Shown here in pieces: positions 1-6,233 of a DNA stretch of 25,604 nucleotides (the stretch's first letter is position 1; each line of letters opens with the position of its first letter). The notes under the pieces are model-generated. The model did not search any database. It worked only from the letters and a program-made list of their open reading frames with translations, and was not told the origin of the DNA. A program made the position numbers and the translations under genes. The DNA is from MED660 sp002691025 (GTDB lineage Bacteria > Myxococcota_A > UBA9160 > UBA4427). The stretch covers positions 1 to 25,604 of the forward strand of contig NHDZ02000046.1 of the NCBI GenBank assembly GCA_002170485.2, written 5' to 3'.

Positions 1-3
1 CGT

Positions 4-240
4 TTGGCGCGCGACGATTTGATCGAAGCCACAGGCACGGTTGACAAGATCCTGGGCGGCGGTCGCTATCAGATCACACTTGAGTCAGGACAGGTGGTGA
101 CGGCCCAGCTTTCGGGTCGCATGCGCCGTTTTCGCATTCGCGTCATCCCTGGAGATCGCGTGACCGTGGGCCTCTCGCCCTATGACCCCTCGCACGGCTT
201 CATCACCTTCCGGCTGCGCGAAGGTCAGGCTGCGCGCTAA
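4..240 (+). CDS. infA: Translation initiation factor IF-1
   Basis: Small OB-fold protein of 78 residues (E. coli IF-1 has 72) that binds the ribosomal A site during initiation. The N-terminus MARDDLIEATGTV matches the family pattern M-A-(K/R)-(E/D)-D-x-I-E. The C-terminal half contains GRMRRFRIRVIPGDRVTVGL, followed by SPYDPSHGFITFR, the typical IF-1 RNA-binding region. The start is a TTG only three bases from the left edge, so no ribosome binding site is visible. The match of its second residue onward to the family start makes this TTG plausible, but a start outside the window cannot be excluded. It stands 15 bases before the next gene and is not beside ribosomal protein genes here. Identity is near certain; only the start codon is open. 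Confidence 0.93.
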   Translation: MARDDLIEATGTVDKILGGGRYQITLESGQVVTAQLSGRMRRFRIRVIPGDRVTVGLSPYDPSHGFITFRLREGQAAR

Positions 241-255
241 TACGAGACCTTCCGT

Positions 256-909
256 ATGGGCAATCGCGGTTTGGCATGGCGNCTTCGTTGGATAGCGGCC
301 TCGGATCGCAGGCGGCTTTCTCGCCTGAGTCGAGAGCACCCGGGCTTTCATGTCGATCCTGGGGCCAGTTCGGCCCTCGGCACGGGAACCTTTCATCTCT
401 ATGAAGGGGCCAAGGTGCGCTTCGGGCCCGGTGTGGTCACAGAGCGGCGCTTTGATGGCTTGCGGGTCTCGGTTCGCGAAAACGCGGAACTGGATATCGC
501 GGAGAATGTGTGGCTNCGCAGTGATCTCGCTCCGGTGCTTCTTTACGTNTATCCAGGGGCGAAGCTGGAGATTGGAGCCGATAGCTTTCTCAACGGCTGC
601 ATGGTTTCCGCCAAGGCCGGCGTGAGGCTTGGACGAGGCGTCTGGCTCGGGCCAGGCACCCGGGTTTTTGACGCCGATCAGCATGACCTGGACGAAAACA
701 CGCCCGAGAGGCGTGATCCCGTGGAGATCGGCGATCATACCTGGGTGGCGGCGGATGTGGCGGTGATGCGAGGGGTCTCCATCGGGGCCCACTCGGTGAT
801 CGGATCCCGCTCTGTAGTGACCAGCGACATCCCTCCGCACTCGCTGGCTTTCGGTTCTCCGGCTCGCGTGCGGGGGACCGTCGGGGATCGCAGCCAGGTT
901 CCGATCTAG
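256..909 (+). CDS. Left-handed beta-helix (hexapeptide) acyltransferase
   Basis: Protein of 217 residues whose second half is an imperfect run of hexapeptide turns (I/V/L-G-x-x-x-x), including VRLGRGVWLGPGTRVF and IGDHTWVAADVAVMRGVSIG. It ends with the family signature SVVTSDIPPHSLAFGSPARV. This is the fold of the WbbJ/NodL/CysE-like O- or N-acetyltransferases, which use an acyl-CoA donor and act as trimers. The acceptor cannot be read from sequence; a sugar, antibiotic or small amine is usual. A His in the DADQHD stretch sits where these enzymes carry the catalytic base. The N-terminal ~100 residues are also beta-helix-like but degenerate. The gene lies between infA and the formyltransferase-like gene on the same strand. 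Its three ambiguous bases (282, 516, 549) are all third codon positions, which supports the frame. Confidence 0.85.
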   Translation: MGNRGLAWXLRWIAASDRRRLSRLSREHPGFHVDPGASSALGTGTFHLYEGAKVRFGPGVVTERRFDGLRVSVRENAELDIAENVWXRSDLAPVLLYXYPGAKLEIGADSFLNGCMVSAKAGVRLGRGVWLGPGTRVFDADQHDLDENTPERRDPVEIGDHTWVAADVAVMRGVSIGAHSVIGSRSVVTSDIPPHSLAFGSPARVRGTVGDRSQVPI

Positions 910-945
910 TCGGTGCCTGAATCCTGAATAGGGGAGGTTTGGAAA

Positions 946-1881
946 ATGGGACTTCGGATCGCGCTTTTTGGTCAGGCGCCGTTTGGTCGTGATGTGGCTC
1001 TACGGCTGGCTGAGGCGGGCCACGAGATGGTGGCCGTGCACGTACCGCCGGATGGAGGCGGCCGCGCGGACCCTCTGGCTGAAGCGAGTGAGGAGCGCGG
1101 TTGGCCGCTNTTTCGTCATAAAGCGTACCGGAAAGCCGGCGTCGCCATGCCTCAGCGTATCGAGGAGCATGCTTCCCATGAGGCNGATCTCAATGTGCTG
1201 GCTTTCACCACCGTGATCTTGCCGCCGGAGATCATTGANGGGCCCCGGTTGGGCTCGCTTTGTTTTCATCCTTCTTTACTTCCTGCGTTTCGCGGAGGAA
1301 ACGCGTTGGCCTGGCAGATCATCATGGGGGCCGAGGAGGCCGGTGTGACGGTTTTCCGGCCGGACGAGGGTGTCGATACNGGGCCCATCGTGGTCCAGAA
1401 GGGTGGGGTGCCNATCGGGGCACACGACACCTCGGCTTCCCTGTACTTTGATCATCTCTATCCCCTGGGCGTGGAGGCGATGGCGGACGCCGTGGCGGCC
1501 GTGGCTGAAGNCCGAGCCGAGTTCTTGCCGCAAGACGAGGACGGGGCCAGCTTCCAGGGCCTGGTAGACGATGAGGTGGCCCGTCTGGACTGGTCACTCG
1601 GGGGAACCGAGNTTGACCGACGGATCCGAGGTTGCGACCCCCAGCCTGGAGCCTGGGCCGAATACGAAGGGGAGCCGGTTCGTTTTTACGGAGGCAGCCT
1701 CGAAGCGGGGGTGTCTCACGGAGAGACGCCGGGTCGGGTGCTGGACCCCGATGAGGAGGGGCGGATGCGCATCGCCGCGGCCGGTGAAACGGCCTTGCGG
1801 ATCACCCGGGTCCGCCGGGCGGAAGGCAAGAAGGTGTCCGCGGCCGAGAGTGGGATCCCGGTGGGAGGCCTTTTCGTCTAG
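946..1881 (+). CDS. Stand-alone formyltransferase/10-formyl-THF hydrolase-like protein (ALDH1L N-terminal domain type)
   Basis: Protein of 311 residues with a strong ribosome binding site (GGGGAGG, eight bases before ATG). It matches the N-terminal domain of ALDH1L (10-formyltetrahydrofolate dehydrogenase) end to end: IALFGQAPFGRDVA, the ADPL segment, DLNVLAF, FHPSLLP-x-x-RGGNALAW, DEGVD-x-GPIVVQK, and a C-terminal lobe with RLDWS and PGAWAEY. The catalytic His is at 108 and Asp at 144, close to rat FDH His106 and Asp142. The Asn that true Met-tRNA formyltransferases carry two residues before the His is Cys106 here (Ile in FDH). It is therefore unlikely to be the cell's housekeeping Fmt. Expected chemistry is formyl transfer to, or hydrolysis from, 10-formyl-THF; acceptor unknown. 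The aldehyde dehydrogenase half of ALDH1L is absent, since the gene stops cleanly at 1881. A sugar N-formyltransferase is the main alternative. Confidence 0.85.
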   Translation: MGLRIALFGQAPFGRDVALRLAEAGHEMVAVHVPPDGGGRADPLAEASEERGWPXFRHKAYRKAGVAMPQRIEEHASHEXDLNVLAFTTVILPPEIIXGPRLGSLCFHPSLLPAFRGGNALAWQIIMGAEEAGVTVFRPDEGVDXGPIVVQKGGVXIGAHDTSASLYFDHLYPLGVEAMADAVAAVAEXRAEFLPQDEDGASFQGLVDDEVARLDWSLGGTEXDRRIRGCDPQPGAWAEYEGEPVRFYGGSLEAGVSHGETPGRVLDPDEEGRMRIAAAGETALRITRVRRAEGKKVSAAESGIPVGGLFV

Positions 1882-2096
1882 AGCCCCTCAGCTCCATTTC
1901 GCCCCAAAAATCAAGAACTCTAAGCCCCCGCGGGAATAGATTCATTTTGGGGTCGCCGATCTGCCCAGGGTCGGGTAGTTTGCCGCCCGCTCTAGCCCGC
2001 CCGGATCCCGAAAGACGGCCGGATTCGGGCCCTCGGGCCAGAACCGAGCAGAGTATGTCCGCCGGGTGTTTTCAACGCCCCCACTATGAGAAGACT
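1882..2096 (+). promoter_or_regulatory. Leader region before EF-G with inverted repeats
   Basis: This 215-base gap between the formyltransferase-like gene and EF-G probably holds the EF-G promoter. It contains a spaced inverted repeat, CCCCAAAA at 1902-1909 with TTTTGGGG at 1945-1952, and a second one, CCCGAA with TTCGGG, around 2006-2028. The first could form a terminator-like stem for the upstream gene, but its loop is about 35 bases and no U-run follows. I find no convincing -35/-10 pair. The role is inference. Confidence 0.25.
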
Positions 2097-4199
2097 ATGA
2101 TTGATGATCTCGAGAAAGTCAGGAATATAGGCATCAGCGCGCACATCGATTCGGGCAAGACGACCCTGACCGAACGCGTGCTTTATTACACGGGCCGGAT
2201 CCACGCCATCCACGAAGTCCGCGGCAAGGACGAAGTGGGNGCNACNATGGACTCCATGGAGCTCGANCGTGAGCGNGGCATNACGATTGCNTCNGCGGCN
2301 ACGCATTGNCAGTGGGGCGANAANCACGTCAACATCATNGANACNCCNGGTCACGTCGACTTCACCATTGAAGTGGAGCGAGCGCTGCGGGTGCTCGATG
2401 GAGCGGTGCTGATTCTTTGCGGCGTGGCGGGTGTGCAGTCCCAGTCCATGACCGTGGACCGGCAGATGAAGCGCTACCGCGTTCCGCGGATCGCCTTCAT
2501 CAACAAACTCGACCGTTCGGGTGCGGATCCCATCAAGGTCACCGAGCAGTTGCGCGAAAAGCTGTCTCACAATGCGATCCTGATGCAGTTGCCCATCGGC
2601 CTCGAGGCCGATCACGAGGGCGTGGTGGATCTCGTGACCATGAAATCCATGCGCTTCGACGGCGACAACGGTGAGAACATCATTGAAGGGGATATTCCCG
2701 ACGACATGGTGGACGCAGCGAATGCGGCTCGCGAGGAAATGCTGGATGCGGTTTCCATGTTTTCCGATGAGCTCATGGAAGCGATCCTGGAAGAGAACGT
2801 CACCGAAGAGCTGATCCACGAGGCCGTGCGGGCGGGAACCCTTTCCATGGACCTGACTCCGGTTTTCATGGGGTCCGCCTACAAGAACAAGGGCGTTCAG
2901 CTGCTGCTCAATGCGGTTTCAAGCTATCTGCCCAGCCCCCTGGATATCCAGAACATGGGCGTGGACCTCTCGAACGATGAGGCCGAGGTGGAACTCAAGA
3001 GCGACCCCGAGCTGCCCATGGTGGCTCTGGCGTTCAAGCTCGAGGACACGCGCTATGGCCAGTTGACCTACTTGCGGGTCTATCAGGGCACGATCGCCCG
3101 AGGCGATCAGATCTTCAACTCGCGGACCAAGAAGAAGGTCAAGGTCGGTCGCTTGATCCGGATGCATTCGGATGACATGGAAGAAATCGAGAATTCCGGA
3201 GCCGGAGATATCGTGGCCCTTTTCGGGATTGATTGTGCTTCCGGCGATACCTTTACCGATGGCAAGCTCGATGTGGCCATGACGTCCATGCATGTCCCGG
3301 ATCCGGTGATCTCGCTGTCCATCAAGCCCAAGGACCAGAAGGCTTCGGACAACATGGGCAAGGCGCTCGGGCGTTTTGTCCGTGAGGACCCGACGTTCCG
3401 GACCCAGGTCGACCCGGAGAGCAACGAGACGGTGATCTCCGGCATGGGCGAGTTGCATCTCGACGTCTATGTGGAGCGCATGAAGCGTGAATACAACTGC
3501 GAGGTCGAAACCGGCGCACCCCAGGTTGCGTATCGGGAGACGATCACCCAGAAGACGACCTTCAACTACACCCACAAGAAGCAGACGGGTGGCTCGGGTC
3601 AGTACGGTCGTGTGGCCGGTTTTGCCGAACCCATTGAAGACTCGGAAGAGGGCCCGCATGACTTCCAGTTCGTGAGTGAAATCCGGGGGGGTTCGATTCC
3701 CACGGAATACATTCCGGCCGTGGAGAAGGGCTTCCGTCAGAGTCTCGACAAGGGGCGCCTGATCGGCTTCCCGGTTCTCGGTATGCGTGTGGTCATCAAT
3801 GACGGCCAGTCCCACAGTGTGGACTCCTCGGAAATGGCCTTCCAGGCCGCTGCGCGAGGCGCTTTCCGTGATGTCTACGGACGCGCCAAGCCCCAGATTC
3901 TCGAGCCCATCATGCGTCTCGAAGTCGAAGGGCCGGGCGAGTTCCAGGGCGCGATCCTCAAGACCATCATGCAGCGTCGTGGTCAGGTGATCGGGACCAC
4001 GGAAGAGTCCGGGTTCTCGCGCGTCGAGTCCGAGGTGCCGCTCTCCGAGATGTTCGGGTACGCGACCGACTTGCGTTCGACCACTCAGGGCAAGGCGGAA
4101 TTCACCATGGAATTCTCCAAGTACCTGCCGGCGCCGTCCGAAGTGCAAAAAGAGCTGAAAGAGAAGTACAAGTCGAAGATCACGGACGACGACGAGTAG
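2097..4199 (+). CDS. fusA: Elongation factor G, mitochondrial-type (EF-G1/spdEFG1)
   Basis: Translocase GTPase of 700 residues. I place the start at the ATG giving MIDDLEKVRNIGISAHIDSG; an in-frame extension to 1947 is possible but has no family support. G1 is AHIDSGKT (residues 15-22), G3 DTPGH (82-86) and G4 NKLD (136-139). Domains II to V follow, including SGMGELHLDV and the C-terminal ATDLRSTTQGKAEFTMEF. The Ser in HIDSGKTT (bacterial EF-G has HIDAGKTT), KDEVGATMDSMEL and GVQSQSMTVDRQMKRY are characteristic of mitochondrial EF-G1 and bacterial spdEFG1, the translocation-specialised paralog. Family knowledge predicts a separate recycling EF-G2 elsewhere in the genome. Sixteen N bases between 2240 and 2348 all fall at third codon positions, so the blurred residues can mostly be restored. 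A 215-base leader precedes it. Confidence 0.95.
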   Translation: MIDDLEKVRNIGISAHIDSGKTTLTERVLYYTGRIHAIHEVRGKDEVXXXMDSMELXREXGXTIXXAXTHXQWGXXHVNIXXXXGHVDFTIEVERALRVLDGAVLILCGVAGVQSQSMTVDRQMKRYRVPRIAFINKLDRSGADPIKVTEQLREKLSHNAILMQLPIGLEADHEGVVDLVTMKSMRFDGDNGENIIEGDIPDDMVDAANAAREEMLDAVSMFSDELMEAILEENVTEELIHEAVRAGTLSMDLTPVFMGSAYKNKGVQLLLNAVSSYLPSPLDIQNMGVDLSNDEAEVELKSDPELPMVALAFKLEDTRYGQLTYLRVYQGTIARGDQIFNSRTKKKVKVGRLIRMHSDDMEEIENSGAGDIVALFGIDCASGDTFTDGKLDVAMTSMHVPDPVISLSIKPKDQKASDNMGKALGRFVREDPTFRTQVDPESNETVISGMGELHLDVYVERMKREYNCEVETGAPQVAYRETITQKTTFNYTHKKQTGGSGQYGRVAGFAEPIEDSEEGPHDFQFVSEIRGGSIPTEYIPAVEKGFRQSLDKGRLIGFPVLGMRVVINDGQSHSVDSSEMAFQAAARGAFRDVYGRAKPQILEPIMRLEVEGPGEFQGAILKTIMQRRGQVIGTTEESGFSRVESEVPLSEMFGYATDLRSTTQGKAEFTMEFSKYLPAPSEVQKELKEKYKSKITDDDE

Positions 4200-4229
4200 C
4201 CTGACGGCGCGAGCCGGGGGCTATACGGT

Positions 4230-4919
4230 ATGTATCGAAAGTTCGTGAACGCGCGTAGCCCTATGCGGTTGCTCGAGAAGGGCCTCCATGGAGGGCTGGG
4301 CATCGGCAATCTGGGTGCCTGCGTGGCCGGGCCTGGCGTGGGTAAGACGTCTTTCCTGGTCTGCGTGGCTCTGGATGAGTTGCTGCGGGGTGGGACCGTC
4401 ATCCACATCGCACTCGGGCAGAGTGTGGGGCATGTCCGCGACCACTACGACGCCATCTACTCGTCTCTCGCTCGCGAAACGCATCTGGATGATGCGCTCC
4501 TGACACGGACCGAGTTGGACCAGAATCGCCGGATCCATTCGTTCTGGCCCCGCAATTTCAATGCGAGCAAGTTGGTCCATGTGACCGAACTGGAAGCCGA
4601 GGTGGGGGGACGTCCCACGCTTCTGGTGATTGATGGCCTCGCCCCCGGAGAGATCAGCCTGGACGACTTCCTCGCGATCCAGGACCTGGCGCGGACGTGG
4701 GCGGTGGAGGTCTGGTTCAGCTTTGATTCCAAGGATGAGCGAGTAAAGGGTCTACCGGCCGAGTATGCGGGCCTTGAAGGAATCATGAGCGTGGTCCTGG
4801 CTCTTGAGCCTCGCGGCGACGAAGTCACCTTGCGTGCGCTCAAGGATCACGACAACGAAGACGTGCTCAAGTTGCATGTGGGACTCGATCCTCGGACACT
4901 TCTTCTCGTCCGGAACTAG
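4230..4919 (+). CDS. Single-domain KaiC/RecA-like P-loop ATPase, function unknown
   Basis: Protein of 229 residues with a RecA-superfamily core. Walker A is GPGVGKTS at residues 34-41, preceded by the lead-in LEKGLHGGLGIGNLGACVAG as in KaiC/RadA-type ATPases. Walker B is PTLLVIDGL with the Asp at about 135. Between them a conserved-looking stretch (IHIALGQSVGHVRDHYDAIY) follows strand 2. There is one ATPase domain only, no zinc finger (so not RadA), no second KaiC domain, no signal peptide and no DNA-binding domain that I recognise. It begins 30 bases after the EF-G stop on the same strand and may be cotranscribed with it. It faces the TerB-like gene across an 18-base gap. ATP binding is well supported; the partner and process are unknown. 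Confidence 0.75.
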   Translation: MYRKFVNARSPMRLLEKGLHGGLGIGNLGACVAGPGVGKTSFLVCVALDELLRGGTVIHIALGQSVGHVRDHYDAIYSSLARETHLDDALLTRTELDQNRRIHSFWPRNFNASKLVHVTELEAEVGGRPTLLVIDGLAPGEISLDDFLAIQDLARTWAVEVWFSFDSKDERVKGLPAEYAGLEGIMSVVLALEPRGDEVTLRALKDHDNEDVLKLHVGLDPRTLLLVRN

Positions 4920-4937
4920 CCTGGAGCCGACGAGATC

Positions 4938-5477
4938 TCAGCCGTCGTTCTCGCCCGGTAATTTGCGCAGCTCGGCCAACGCGTCCCGGAATTCGCCTCG
5001 CAGGGCCATGACGTCGCCTCGTGCCAGGCCGATTTCTTCACCGATGCCGATGATTTCGTTGGACTCGTCTCCGGTGATGAGCCCGTCGGCCGCGGCCACC
5101 GTGAAGAGGCAGCGGAGCAGGGCGAGGCGCTCTTCCTGGGTGCTGTGTTGGCCAAATTCTCGAGCCACGAGGAAATTGTAGGATCCGCCGAGATCCTCCA
5201 TGGCGGTAGCCGCAATCTCCATGGTGAGCGCGGCTTCCTGGGCGCTGACGCCCGCAGATTCCTGCAAGGCTTTCTCCATCGCATTCCGCTCATCGTCCTG
5301 GATCTTCAAGTCGGCGCCGGCGATGCGGGCCAGGAGATAGGCGAAGGCCGCAAAGAACCGGGCGCGTTCGGGCTGGAGCTCATCCAGCTTCTGCGCGATG
5401 GGCTGGAGGACGTCTCCGGCTTGATCCTGGGGTGCGCGGTTGTCGTTGATTCCAAGGAAACGAAGTAGGCTGGCCAT
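4938..5477 (-). CDS. TerB-family (tellurite-resistance-like) protein
   Basis: All-helical protein of 179 residues with the two acidic motifs of the TerB/DjlA-N fold: AGADLKIQDDE near residue 54 and AAADGLITGDE near residue 128, each followed by an amphipathic helix. TerB-like domains bind divalent metal through such acidic turns and are linked to membrane or phage stress. There is no J-domain, so it is not DjlA, and no TerC/D/E genes lie near it. It is cytosolic by composition. The start follows a modest AAGAAG site. It is the last gene of a same-strand series, 134 bases after the sulfotransferase-like gene. Membership of the fold is fairly sure; a tellurite role is not implied. Confidence 0.75.
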   Translation of the reverse strand: MASLLRFLGINDNRAPQDQAGDVLQPIAQKLDELQPERARFFAAFAYLLARIAGADLKIQDDERNAMEKALQESAGVSAQEAALTMEIAATAMEDLGGSYNFLVAREFGQHSTQEERLALLRCLFTVAAADGLITGDESNEIIGIGEEIGLARGDVMALRGEFRDALAELRKLPGENDG

Positions 5478-5611
5478 GACTTCTTCTTGTTGTTGTGCGG
5501 GCCGTGTATTCGACCGAGCGCGACGCGACGAGCATCGCGCATTCTCGTGAGGCTCACCAGAGCCTCGGAGCGATTGCGGATCCGCCGTTCGGGGTTCCGC
5601 CGGTGATGGGT

Positions 5612-6187
5612 TCAGAGCCTTTCCCGATAGAGCCGATCATCGATGGCGGTGGCGAGGTCATGGACCTCGGCCTCGAGTTCAAGAAAGCGGATCACTCGCT
5701 CGATCTCGGCTTCCGGTGCCTGGATGAGGGTGGGATAGGCGATTTCGATCCATTCGAAATGGGCCCCGTTCTCAAGAAGGATCCGGGTTTGCGCGTGCTG
5801 TTCCTTGAAGATGGCTTGAACCCGATCGGTGGGCAGGTCCGTGGGGTCGGCTCCGAGGCGAGCCAGCATACGGTCTTGACTCTGCACGACCTCTTCGACC
5901 GGTCTGTGCATCAGGATGACCCGGTAGTGGTATTCGTCGGGCAGAGCAGGCAGCAGGCGGTGGATCACCTTGACGGCCTGACCGGGGGCTTGCTCAAGCC
6001 ACGCGCTGTCCTCGTTCGTTTTCCGGACGGCGGCCAATTCGAAATAGCCTCGGGGGTTGGAGTCGTCTGGTGCGCGCGCGTCATCCGTCAACAGGGGAAT
6101 CCCGGCCTGGCCCAGGATGCTCATCATCAAGGACGTGCCGGACCGGGGGATGCCACTCACGACCACAATGGTTTTTCGATCCTGCAC
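5612..6187 (-). CDS. Compact sulfotransferase-like P-loop protein
   Basis: Protein of 191 residues beginning VQDRKTIVVVSGIPRSGTSL. The GIPRSGTS loop near the N-terminus is the PAPS 5'-phosphosulfate-binding loop of the sulfotransferase superfamily. Further on, YRVILMHRPVEEVVQSQ corresponds to the strand and Arg/Ser region that contacts the 3'-phosphate. I chose the GTG at 6187 because an AAGGAG site lies six bases upstream; the open frame extends further up but would overlap the neighbouring flavoprotein. At 191 residues it is shorter than the usual 250-300, so part of the acceptor cap may be missing. It lies 46 bases downstream of the MerA-like gene, probably cotranscribed. The acceptor is unknown. 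Confidence 0.75.
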   Translation of the reverse strand: MQDRKTIVVVSGIPRSGTSLMMSILGQAGIPLLTDDARAPDDSNPRGYFELAAVRKTNEDSAWLEQAPGQAVKVIHRLLPALPDEYHYRVILMHRPVEEVVQSQDRMLARLGADPTDLPTDRVQAIFKEQHAQTRILLENGAHFEWIEIAYPTLIQAPEAEIERVIRFLELEAEVHDLATAIDDRLYRERL

Positions 6188-6233
6188 CGCACGCTCCTTG
6201 TGGCTGTTCTTGTCGGGTCCTGAGGTGTGAAGG

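Noticed and set aside
1947..2096. N-terminal extension of EF-G to 1947
   Set aside because: The 50 extra residues are Pro/Arg-rich and have no counterpart in EF-G; the ATG at 2097 gives the family start.
3687..3703. GGTTCGATTCCC, resembling a tRNA T-loop
   Set aside because: It lies in the EF-G codons for a conserved Gly-Gly-Ser-Ile-Pro stretch, and no anticodon arm or acceptor stem surrounds it.
2919..4148. Open frame of 409 codons antisense to EF-G
   Set aside because: Its composition and lack of any motif mark it as a codon-bias shadow of EF-G.
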